From Sanderia malayensis (lineage: Eukaryota; Cnidaria; Scyphozoa; Semaeostomeae; Pelagiidae): DNA of 64,000 bases. Made by a program: the position numbers and the translations under genes. Positions 49,701 through 59,619 of this stretch are shown here, one piece after another (position 1 is the first letter of the stretch; each line of letters starts with the position of its first letter). Below the pieces are notes generated by a model that saw nothing but the letters and a program-made list of their open reading frames with translations, had not been told where the DNA came from and did no database searches. The DNA is taken from positions 806,001 to 870,000 of the forward strand of contig RQOL01000718.1 of assembly GCA_013076295.1 (NCBI GenBank), written 5' to 3'.

Positions 49701-50802
49701 TGATTGGCAGATTGATCTTCCGAAAGTAACAATTCCTTTGGCTGCAAAGGATGCCACGGAAGAAACGTTTGAATTCGATGCTGGAACTGAGTATTTCGAC
49801 GATGATCCAAAGTAATTTTTACTTTACACTTGATAACTGCTGACTTTGTTGAATGCAAAGCTAGAAGCTCCACTCTAGTTTAACTGGAGCAATATTAGCT
49901 ACTACTAGGGGTTTCAGAAAATGATCACAGTTATTGCTCCCACCTTTTGCTGTGTAGCATCTCGTTATGTGTTGAGTTGGATTGAGTTGAATTTTCGTGA
50001 TTTCGGTATCTCAACTATTTGGAGTTTTGTTATTGTTTTAAATTATTTCATTGTAGAGTGATACAGTCAAGGCAAGGCAACAAAGTGTGGTTCTTTGCGA
50101 AAGTCAAACCCATTCAGTCACCATCTGAAGGAGTTAGGGTATGTGTAGCCAAGAAGCAATGCTGTGATGTTACTTTTTATAAGCTATGCAAAGTCAGTAC
50201 TGGATAACCACTTGAACCATCATAGCTATTGTCAATGTGGTTCCAGTTGGTATAAACCCTTACCCCCAGAAATTCTGGGTACTCATTTACTGACGTCGGA
50301 AGGATGAACAGCTGAGTTGACTGACAGCTTGCAGTTTCTTACTCTGACCATAAGTGTTTTAGAACCAGTGAACGTGTACCAGTCTAAACAAGCGCCTTAA
50401 CCGTTAGGCTACAACACTATGCGGTTTATAACATGGTTATGTGTCTGGATACGCCTTGACAACGGTCATATATCTCTCTTTACGTGGCTTCTATCTAGAA
50501 TGCTGAAACCAGTGTAATTTGCCTTTATATACTCTAGTAGCTAAGCATTAGTCGTGTATTGTTGTCCATTATAGAAAGTATTCATTGTATATTTATAGAT
50601 ACATTGTATTAAGCGAACTCAAGTAAGCTCGTTAATTGTATGAATGTTATTACCTGACTACCTGGAATATCTACCATTGATATTGTATTTGTATGGCGTA
50701 TGTAAATATAGACGGGGGTTAACAACGGGGATTTATTCTCTTTCAGTGCATCTTCAAAATGGCGTATGAATACAAGACGATGACGACAACAATTGCTCGC
50801 TC

Positions 50803-50833
<31 letters not shown>

Positions 50834-50989
50834 CCAGGAAAGAAAGGTCACCCTCGCGAGACAACTGTTGGTATGCAGATTTTGGTGCATTTGAACATTA
50901 ACAGTCAAATTACAGATAGACCATCTGCTGAAGTAGTCGAGGTCACTAAGCAACCCGTGGCTTCACACCCTCTTGCTACAACTGTGTAG
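43762..50989 (+). CDS. DCTN4: Dynactin subunit 4 (p62)
   Basis: Pointed-end subunit of dynactin, the cofactor of cytoplasmic dynein. Fifteen exons join in phase to 513 residues (human about 460): 43762-43926, 44108-44178, 44564-44763, 46385-46428, 46656-46757, 46980-47065, 47307-47407, 47563-47617, 47950-48004, 48481-48554, 48794-48848, 49147-49254, 49711-49811, 50057-50138, 50747-50989. The N-terminal zinc-binding Cys pairs are clear ([42 protein letters not shown]), as is the second cluster [19 protein letters not shown] (spanning exons 9-10). Intron 11 is GC-AG, and the exon 12 donor is a weak GAG/GTTTTT. The last exon has a run of 11 Ser from a (TCA)n microsatellite and a longer C-terminus than human. 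Intron 3 holds a MITE and antisense tRNA-Cys genes. Confidence 0.95.
43983..44006 (+). repeat. (ATTC)n microsatellite in DCTN4 intron 1
   Basis: About five pure copies of TTCA. Confidence 0.8.
44374..44436. other. Strong hairpin in DCTN4 intron 2
   Basis: GCTGTGCTGGTTGCTATAAT...pairs with ...ATTATAGCAACCAGGACAGC across a five-base loop (TACAC), with one bulge, giving a stem of roughly 26 bp. The size suits a pre-microRNA or a tiny palindromic transposon; nothing else decides between them. Confidence 0.6.
44987..45259. mobile_element. MITE, TACCGT family, 273 bp, in DCTN4 intron 3
   Basis: Diverged left end TACTGCAAATACTTGAATAA, right end TATTTGAGGATTTACGGTA, with AATAAGCCCC-type units near both ends, like 5681-5814. 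It stops about 57 bp before the tRNA array. Confidence 0.7.
45316..45386 (-). tRNA. tRNA-Cys(GCA), array copy 1
   Basis: 71 nt, no intron. The acceptor stem GGGGATA/TGTCCCC pairs fully with one G-U. D arm GCTC...GAGC, anticodon loop CTGCAGA with GCA at the anticodon, T stem CCTGG/CCGGG. The T loop starts CTCAATT, so the B box is GGCTCAATTCC with one mismatch to consensus; probably still foldable, with uncertain transcription. Confidence 0.85.
45495..45565 (-). tRNA. tRNA-Cys(GCA), array copy 2
   Basis: Same cloverleaf as copy 1, but the T loop reads CTTAATC, so the invariant C of TTC is T and the B box is GGCTTAATCCC. This probably weakens TFIIIC binding and tertiary folding; may be a decaying copy. 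Confidence 0.75.
45674..45744 (-). tRNA. tRNA-Cys(GCA), array copy 3, intact
   Basis: All arms pair and the B box is consensus (GGTTCAATCCC); the T stem has two G-U pairs (TCTGG/CCGGG). Of the four copies this looks most likely to be functional. Confidence 0.9.
45852..45916 (-). pseudogene. tRNA-Cys(GCA), array copy 4, 5'-truncated
   Basis: Matches copy 3 from the 3' end to GCTCAGT...ATAGCT, but the first six bases of the mature tRNA are replaced by unrelated T-rich sequence, so the acceptor stem cannot form. It marks the edge of the array. Confidence 0.85.
46800..46842. other. GC-rich palindrome in DCTN4 intron 5
   Basis: CCCTCCTCCCCGCCTGTTA and its perfect complement are separated by a single G, giving about 20-bp arms in otherwise AT-rich DNA; the left flank is a C-rich CCCCTGCC tract. 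Could form a cruciform or a strong RNA hairpin. Confidence 0.75.
50803..50832 (+). repeat. (TCA)n microsatellite inside DCTN4 exon 15
   Basis: Ten or so TCA codons in frame encode a poly-Ser run, a likely length-variable site in the protein. Confidence 0.9.
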
Positions 50990-51400
50990 ATAGGTATTGG
51001 AAGGATAATTTTAGCAATTTCTTCTCCTAGTAATCTGTAGCTAGCAGCTAAGCCAGCTCATATTTAGTTATCATATTTAGAAATTTGTTGTTGTAGATCC
51101 TTGTAGGTGTTTCGAAGTTTAGTTCAGATAAGAATGTTCTGATTTGCAACACAGTATCGAGTTGAAAATTGAACCAATGTCCAATGATCCAAAGTTACGT
51201 GTATGAGCTGATTTCTGTGCATACTAAGTTTTGTCCAACCAGGGTATATGAAACGACACTTCACCAATCACCATTATGTCCAGTATTTAACTCTATAATA
51301 ATATATTTATATTTATCTGCCATTTATTTCTTCAACTGGTGATGGAACAAGGGATGGTAGTGTTCCTCTCTTCAGTGAAATAGAAGTGTCTTTTATCGAA
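50990..51400. other. DCTN4-EIF2B4 intergenic, 411 bp
   Basis: DCTN4 3' UTR and EIF2B4 promoter must both lie here. An acceptor-like CTCTTCAG ends at 51375, 25 bp before the EIF2B4 ATG, so a 5' UTR intron is possible. No other feature seen. Confidence 0.5.
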
Positions 51401-54111
51401 ATGGAAGCCGTAAGTATCTATGCATTATTTTCATTAGTTAAGTACGTGGTGAATATTTTGTCTTTTTTCAATATTCTTCATAAGTTTTTGAATTGGTTCA
51501 AAAGCGAACACCAGACCAGACTTGGGCCTACATGCAGGAGGAAAAAATACAGAACGCCTGGCTGTTGTTGGCGAAGTTATGAAGTTTTGTGGAGCATGCA
51601 AGTATTGTGAAGTAAAGCTTCGAGATACGTTATCCAACACGATTAAAAAAGTTGTGGCATAAATTGAAAGTTCAATCCAACTCTAACTAATTGAATGAAG
51701 TCGGCATTGGCCAATTTCAGATTAAATGCTCAGCAAGTTTGACTGATTTTGCATTTCAGCCACCAAAGGAAGAGAAAGGTAAAGCACAGAAAAAGCCAGC
51801 AAAGGAGAAGAAGCATGAAAATCCAAAATCTGCACCAGTAAAAGAGGCACAAAGGGATGATGCTCCTAAAAAGTCAAAAGCTGAACTCAAAGCTGAAAGA
51901 AGAGCACGTCAAGTAATCTTTTTATTTCATATTTACCATGTGCCTTGTATTTTTTAAAGATATATTTACAATATTGAGTATTTTTTATTTTTACAACCGA
52001 TCTTGTAATGTACATTCTTTACAGAATGTACTTTATATACATACTGCATTTTCAAAGAGTAATGTTTGTAATGAATCAGATTATTAATAGGAATTTATTA
52101 ATGTAACATTAATTCATTAATATGATATGATGTTATAGAACATTGGTTGTTGGTTTTTAGGAAGCCCAAAGAGCAGCAAAACAAGCAGCAAAGGGGGGAA
52201 GTAGTGAACAAGGAGCATCAAGGGCAAGAACTGGTTCAGAAAGTCAAGGCACGACAATTAAACAAAAAAGTATTGAAGGTATCAATCTATATGATCTTGC
52301 AAATTGTAAATAAACCATACAAAACATTAACTTTAATTGGACCTATTGCTTGACCCATTTTTTAACCAGATCAGAAGTATTCATTGAGTACAGTAGATGT
52401 TAATTCTAATGGTTCACATTCAAAGTTTATTTATCTTTGGTTTTGATGAATTCATTTGTTTTTGTTGAAACATTTATTATAAACATGTGCTCTAAATTGT
52501 TTTAGGAGCCCCAGGATATGTTCCAAAAAGACAAGAAGCGTCCAGTAGAGTTTCATATCAGATTCAAATGGATGATAAAAAAGTGCAAAAGAAGGAAGCT
52601 AAAAAGCTTGCAAAACAGCAGGTATCCATACCTTCTTTAGTAAATTGAGGATAATTAATTTTGTAAAGCTATGTATTCTATCAAATCAAAATATATCAAA
52701 ATAGAAGTATTCTTCGAATCTATCTCTTGGTTTGACAAATGTTTGATGCTAGACTAGAATTATAGAAGCATTAAGTATATAATGCAAAGATACTTTTCAT
52801 TTTTGAATGCAGGTTCCAATTCGAAGCAGTCTTCAGAAGAAGGTCAACCTATTTTCTCATCTTCATCAATATGAAAAAGACACATCATTAACCAGAGATA
52901 TCAAGTACATATTACATCCATCATTTACCCCACTTCTATCTCATTATCTATTGATAGTTTTGATGAATTTTTCTTATTTCTGTTGCATCTTCTGGTCTTG
53001 TAGTCTCTGCTACTTTCAATAGCTAGCTGTTAACCCTGGCATTGTTTATAACTCTAACATTCTCATAATACCATCTGATATTTTTCTGCTTGTTGTTTCA
53101 AGGTTATCTGGTGCCATTCACCCGGTGATAATACGGCTTGGTTTGCAATATGCGAATGGTATTATTCATGGTTCTAATTCTAGATGCATTGCTTTGCTTG
53201 GTGCTTTTAGAAAGGTGAATATCTGTTACTATCTTTGTTCACACATCCTGTGGGACATATCACTTTGAATGTTCTTACATTTCATCAGATGCATTTTGTA
53301 TACCCACCAGCAGTTGAAGTCAATGTTAAGCATAACAAAATCTTACCAAATGCTAGTTTCTCAGTATATTGTCTTCTTGTTTGTAGGTTATAACTGATTA
53401 TTCAACCCCACCATCAAAAGAGCTTTCACGAGATTTGGAATCAAGGCTCAAGCCATACATAAGGTACTATGATAATATCAATTGATGCATGCATACTTAA
53501 CAAATAGTCGTATTTGAACTAAAAGAGATCAAATTGGCTAACTTTGAGAATTCTTCTGGGGTGACTATTAAATCAATCGTCTAGGGTACTTGTTGGATCT
53601 TCTTGTTACAAACCTAGCTTAACTTGAACTTAATTTGGCTGTTGATGTACAGTTTAACCTTGCTATGCCTAGCACCTAAAGGAATGAGAAATCTACGCAG
53701 GTTAATGAGAGTAATCAACTTATTGAGGTTCTACTGGAGTAAAATATTGTGCAAAAGCAGCATTTGTAGTCTCTATACTTGTTACATCTCCACTTGATTG
53801 ATTTCTTCTTAGTTTCTTGACACAATGTCGCCCATTGTCTGTGAGCATGGGAAATGCAATCAAATATTTAAAGATGCAGATTACACAGATACCACCTGGA
53901 ATGCCAGAACAAGAGGTGATGCCTTATTCTGACAGGATCTTCTCCAAGATCTCTATATTTTTAATGCAGTCATTTACTGACATGTATTAGGCTTCTTCAC
54001 TTTGAGATACATTGAGCTATTTATCAAGAAGTTTGATATTTATTATTTATATTTAATTTAAACAGGGCTTTTCTTGATAGCAGCTAGATAGCTGATTGAA
54101 TTACCCTGTAT

Positions 54112-54152
<41 letters not shown>

Positions 54153-55601
54153 GCATACATCTGTTTGTATGGAGCTTTTTTTCAGCAAAATGTCCAGTTA
54201 TCTCCAAACAACATGCATCTATTTCTCCTCTATACATACAACTGAATTTCTTGTTTTGTAGGCCAAAACAAGACTGATTGAGAGTATTGACTCCTTTGTG
54301 AAAGAAAGAATTCTATTGCCTGCTGAAGCCATATCGAAAACATATGCAAATGCAAAAATCAACAACGGGGATGTTATTCTTACTTACAGCTGGTAAGTTG
54401 AGTTACATACACCCAAATGTTTCATTATTAACGCCTTTCTATTAGCACTAGCACTTTTGTGTATGGGTTTCATCGTCTATTTTCCAGTTCATCTTTGATT
54501 GTGAAGATATTGAAAGATGCATATCATTCTGGAAAGAAATTTCGTGTAATTGTAGTCGATTCTCGACCGAAATTCGAAGGTATGTCTACATTTTCACTAC
54601 AATACACACAGTGAAAAAAGGAGAAGTTTATTCTGATGGATGATAAACTGTCCACGCCTTGCTCATTAGTTATGTGATAGGGAATATAGATCTCGTGAGC
54701 CAGATCAAATAATGGCGGTGTTTCTTTCCCAAGGTCGCGAAACAGTACGACGCCTGGTTTCTGCTGGTATCAAATGCTCTTATGTTCTCATCAATGCTGT
54801 TTCATACATCCTCAAAGAGGTGATGCCAACTTTAATCTTGCTATAGTACGCCTTACATTATTCATTGTGTACACGACACGTCTTATTTGCACAAATCAGA
54901 AAAATTCTCTTTCGCAAGGAGTCAAGATCGATTGACGGAGAAAATGACCAATTTAGTCACTAGTTTCTTATATTCCTCTTCGTAGGTAACTAGTGTTTTC
55001 CTTGGCGCTCATGCATTACTTGCAAATGGTTACGTCATGTCGAGAATAGGTTCATCTATAATAGCCATGGTTGCCAAGTCACACAATGTACCTGTGCTAG
55101 TATGTTGTGAGACGTACAAATTTTGTGAAAGAGTACAAACAGATGCATTTGTGTTTAACGAACTGGGTATGATGCACATTCAATATCTGCGTTTTGCGTC
55201 AAATACTTTTACTACCATGTCTATTGTTTTGTTGCTTTTACTATTTATTCATCTTACAATCTTCTTTAATCCATGTATCGTCCATCCCGTTCTTCTGATA
55301 TCGAAATTCCGTGCCTCTTTTATCATTTCTTATATTCGTCGCACACTAGTGGACTATATCTCAATTCAAATTGGTTCATATTCTAGGAGATCCTGATGAA
55401 ATAGTCGGGCTCAGGAAACAAACTCGATCCAAGCCTCTCGAAGGATGGCGCGACATTAATTCGTTGTACCTTCTGAACCTGATATATGACGTCATGCCTT
55501 CAAGTTTTGTGGACATTGTAGTAACTGAACTAGGGACACTGCCGTGTACTTCAGTTCCTGCTGTGCTGAGAATGAGAAATCCCGAGACGTATAACGTGTA
55601 G
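51401..55601 (+). CDS. EIF2B4: eIF2B delta subunit
   Basis: Regulatory subunit of eIF2B, the guanine-nucleotide exchange factor for eIF2 that is inhibited by phosphorylated eIF2 in the integrated stress response. Thirteen exons join in phase to 494 residues (human 523): 51401-51409, 51760-51912, 52161-52278, 52506-52621, 52813-52904, 53103-53214, 53387-53463, 53813-53915, 54262-54392, 54488-54579, 54734-54819, 54986-55166, 55387-55601. The first coding exon is only nine bases (Met-Glu-Ala). Residues 1-140 are Lys/Glu-rich and low complexity ([13 protein letters not shown]). The conserved body includes [53 protein letters not shown] and NELGDPDE. It ends NPETYNV. Confidence 0.95.
54078..54152 (+). 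repeat. Retroelement 3' tail with (TTA)n, EIF2B4 intron 8
   Basis: GATTGAATTACCCTGTATAA, then ATAAAGTG and about ten TTA units. This is a common 3' end of LINEs or SINEs in marine invertebrates; no body of the element is recognisable. Confidence 0.55.
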
Positions 55602-55734
55602 GTTTTGGTCTAAAGTGAGAGTAATCTGCGATGTATGCACTGAAAGCAGATGCGCAAGTGGAGGATAGGATTAGGTGTATTATTTGAAATTCCCTTGTTA
55701 CGGTATGTTATGTCTGTAATAGAAGGAAGCTATT

Positions 55735-56007
55735 TACCGTGATGCTTCGATTAAACATCCGTGGCGTTTATTAATAAACACCCAATAACCATCGTACGTA
55801 GGTTGAAACTGCGAGCAATAACAAAGTAAGTGTGGTTCAAGAAGTAGAATTAAAAACATCTAAATATCTAGTTCAAGAACATCATGAACATCTTGTTCCT
55901 CGATGACGTTAAAAGAAGGAGGAGCCTTGGTGGTGGGTTTTGAGCACACGCCCCTCTGGAAGGGGGCGGCTATTGAAACACGTGGCTTTAATCGAAGCAT
56001 CACGGTA
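55735..56007. mobile_element. MITE with TACCGTGATGCTTCG ends, 273 bp
   Basis: Inverted ends TACCGTGATGCTTCGATTAA and its exact complement at 55988-56007. The terminal TACCGT and internal CGTTTATTAATAAACACCC link it loosely to the other TACCGT elements. It lies about 130 bp after the EIF2B4 stop, possibly in its 3' UTR. Confidence 0.8.
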
Positions 56008-56436
56008 TTGTGATACAGGAGCACAATATTTTCGACAACAGCAGGAATAATAAATTTATAAGTCTGAAAAGCTAGGGGGGAGTGCCAAATTGCCGTGACT
56101 TATGATACAAAAAAACAATGCTCGTTTTTAATTTAATCATGTTCTTAATTTAATTATTGGAGCATATCAATGATATTAATCAAGTTTCCGATTGCAATTA
56201 TTGATTTTTCTTTGCTTGCTCTACTTCTTCACTTTCTTCCACACCATGTCAGTAGCATCATTTGAATGTTGTTTTCATCCTTTGCTGTTTTCATGCATCT
56301 CTGCTTGGATCTGGAAATAAGAAAAACATTAATTAGACAAAAATGCAAGAGTAAATATGACGAAATAAAATTATAAAAAATATTCAATCGCTTTTGACTA
56401 ATCTGCAGTAGCTAATGTTTCGCCTATTTATGATCT

Positions 56437-56830
56437 AGAAATCTAAACAAATACTAAAATTACATTCTACGTAAATGTAAGCAAATAATTAGTCAAGAAA
56501 ACAGGCGAAAGTAATGCAGCGGATAAAACAGTGAATTTAATCACAACAAATTAAGTTAGAAATAGACAACACTTGCCTCATACATCAACGAACCTTCGGC
56601 CATATTTCCTCAGCGATCTAAAATCTAAAAATTTAAACAACCTTGGTTAAATTCTGCGTAAATGTAAGCAAATAATAAGACTATACAGTCAAAAGAATAA
56701 AGGGAAGTAATGTAATGAATAAAGAAAGCAGCGAATGTTAATAGCATAGAAATGAAACTAGAATAAGGCAACACTTGCTGCCTGGTATTATCAACAAAAC
56801 ATTAAACTTCGGCCATCTTTCTGCAGCAAC
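56437..56830. repeat. Two diverged tandem units of ~190 bp
   Basis: Words TAAATGTAAGCAAATAAT, AAAGTAATG, ACAACACTTGC and CTTCGGCCAT occur in the same order in both halves (56470-56605 and 56655-56820). Confidence 0.5.
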
Positions 56831-56955
56831 CTTCAATCCAGTACTAATCAAATAAAGCAGGCTAAAAGAAAACTAATAAGAGGAGTTTAAAGAAAAGCCA
56901 AAGAACATAAACTTTCGACTCACCTGACAATATTTACAGCAGATTTATTCATCTC

Positions 56956-57048
56956 ATGATAGCAATTTGTTCCTCAAACTCCTTGCTTCGCCGAAGCTCA
57001 TTTCCTGGCTTGTACTCCATACCTTCACTCTCGACAAACAGAATACTA
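56956..57048 (-). other. Exon-like stretch, possible last exon of a minus gene
   Basis: After an acceptor-like TCCTTTAG the minus strand reads 30 codons (ILFVESEGMEYKPGNELRRS then KEFEEQIAIMR) to a TGA. The composition looks coding. It could be an alternative last exon of the 4.1-like gene or belong to an unseen gene; the family is unknown. Confidence 0.25.
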
Positions 57049-59084
57049 AAGGACAAGAAACACCATGTGGATGAATATTCATACTTGCAAAATTAGAGAA
57101 ACAGAGAATCATGGGCGGATGTCACCGATAGCACCATATTTGGAAATGCCAATCTCCCCGCACATGATAGTAAAATCACTGGGAACAATGACATCTGAAA
57201 GAGGGTCAATGATTAAATGGAGCTTAATCAACGCATGCGTAACAAAGCCGCACCCACATGCAATACACCAGTGAATGATTAAGGGAACACATTACTTCAC
57301 CTTGTATTCTCAAATTGTTGTGCATTGGCAATTGTTGAGCTTCTACAGATATATGGACTGTTGAGCTCCAAGTGCCAGTGGTTGGGACTGCCTGGCTTCA
57401 ACTTTGCCTTCAGCAAAGAAGTGAAATCAGATAATTAGTAAAATGAATAATGTAAAAATTGGAAATGCTTAATAAATGTTTGTTGGAAATCAACCGGTTC
57501 CAATAAAATTTCGCCAAAAAACGGCGAAACCCTATTTTCCCCGGGAGAACCTATGCCGGGTACAGAGCTGCCACTCAAGCTCACCCTCTTTCTCGTATTG
57601 CCAAATAGAATTACCGATCTCTACTCAAAAGTAAAATCTTTCGAGATCAATAATCTAACGCCAAAAGTGGAAAAATTTCCCAGTGGCATTTCGCACCGGC
57701 AAGAGTCACCAAAGGTCAAATAGACGCAAATAAAACCAGTTGCAACTTTGAAAGTTAATCACACGTGGGAAACATGTTAAAAGCGCATGCGTTCATGGTA
57801 CTTACGAGATTTTCGACTTCTTGAATCGTGTCACTCGTGGTTAGTCGTGTTACAATCACCCAACTTCGCAAATTCTAGCATCCTACCTACTTTCAGCTGC
57901 CTAAAAACAGTAAGAAAAGAAATTAACACAAGCATGTCAATAATAATGTTATATTTCTAAAGAATAATAAACTTCGAAATCGTAATAGAGGGGTTGGAAA
58001 AAATAACAATAATAATTATGAAATTGACTCAAAAGAGAAGTATTATTTAGATCTCATTTCAACATGAAAGAACCCACCTTTTGCTGGTGTAAAGGTAAAG
58101 AAAAAGAAGTTGAACCATTGCCACTATCTGTAACCAAGCATCTCCAAGTAAGCTGGGACAAATTGTCATTCTTTGCTGAACCTATTCATCTTCAATCTCG
58201 TTAATTTACTACACTCAATTTTTAGTTAGCATGAATATAATCATAATAATGTTAATTATTGTTATAATTATGATAAAATTAATCAAATGTTAGCGAATAA
58301 CTACTTCTCATTGCAAAAACTAATTACTTGATCCAACAAAACTACATCTTACACGCAAAACATAGCAAAAATGTGTACAGCGATTTGCGAAGCTACAAAA
58401 CGTGCTTATCTAAAATATCGATATCATGTAACTAATTACGTAAACAGTTAGAAAACGGAAGGCCAAAACATAAGCATATTTCGCATAAACATGGCACAAC
58501 CAAAGGCTACGGACTCAATTCTGATTTTCTGATCAGATTTTCAGAGGAGCTCCCCCAATTCTGACCCATAGGGCAAACAAAATGCCTGTTAGTATACTAA
58601 TTCAAGTTAGTAAATTATAATTATATAAATGTATATATATTAAAGCACTTATTAAAGCATGTGTCATCTGATCATAGAAATATGTGCCCAAGGCCTTGAA
58701 ATAATTCAACTAAAACAACAAAATGGTCCACAGATTGTCACAGTCAACTGACTTCATTAGAAATAGGTATGTCCTCCAGGTATTCCAGGGTGTCAAATTG
58801 AACTTCCTCTCAGCATAGCAAAACATACTTTCTGCGTCTTAATACTTATATAAACTGAAATAATATTACCTGATTCGTGTTCCTTCGAATATATATCCCG
58901 CGTGAAAAAAATCGCAATTCGATCTTCAGTAAATAATGAATATGTGCGAATTGAAGCTTCATTCTGTCTTGTCTCCTTGAATATGAATATAAGAAGTGAA
59001 TATTCAGTTGAGGCTTAATTTAAAACAATTTACCAAGGAAATATTCCACTATATGACCTACTAAATGTAAGTAGAACCAATTGA

Positions 59085-59450
59085 TTGTATAGATCATGCA
59101 AACATGTGAAATACAATGTTCCTATGCACTACATGATGCTTCTACAAAATCTTTATTCTGAATATCAGGCAGGCAGGCAACAGTTAGAGCAGAACATGGC
59201 GAATCTCATTCCGGGTGGTATATGTGTAATCTGCATCATTAAATATTTGATTGCATTTCCCATTGTGAAAAAAGGTGTATTTGTCACCCTATCTATTTAA
59301 TCTTTACAGCGAAGCAATTACGAGAAAGGTAGACTTTGACATCGCAGAGAGCCGGTGTGCGAATTGGTGGAGCGAAAATTAAAAATTTACGATATGCAGA
59401 AGATACAACACTGATGTCATTCCGTATCAATGGGCTATGTGCATCACCTC
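59085..59450 (+). pseudogene. Non-LTR reverse transcriptase remnant
   Basis: In pieces over two frames: LYSEYQAGRQQLEQNMANLI, then SPYLFN-like LSIYLIFTAKQL and LYSEAITRKVDF, then GVRIGGAKIKNLRYAEDTTL. The last piece is the RT catalytic block, with YAED in place of YADD. Frame breaks and the altered motif show a dead LINE fragment. Confidence 0.7.
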
Positions 59451-59619
59451 AGAAATGATCAAGTATTACAAGAAGCAAAAGTCAAATCTGTTATGCATAT
59501 GCGAACTTACCATGGTCAGTTGTTGTATGCGACTCTTCTTCAACAACCACAATCTGCAATGAAAACAGTAGCATCGTAATTTGACCTCAAAGCCAGTCAC
59601 TCTCGACCAATATTATGTT

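Larger units (their letters stand above)
55602..59084. other. Intergenic or 3' region of the 4.1-like gene
   Basis: Holds a MITE (55735-56007), two diverged tandem units of about 190 bp (about 56437-56830, each with TAAATGTAAGCAAATAAT and CTTCGGCCAT), and one exon-like minus-strand stretch (56956-57048). A relatively CpG-rich part at 57480-57860, with GCGCATGCG at 57783, might be a promoter. No firm gene. Confidence 0.4.
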
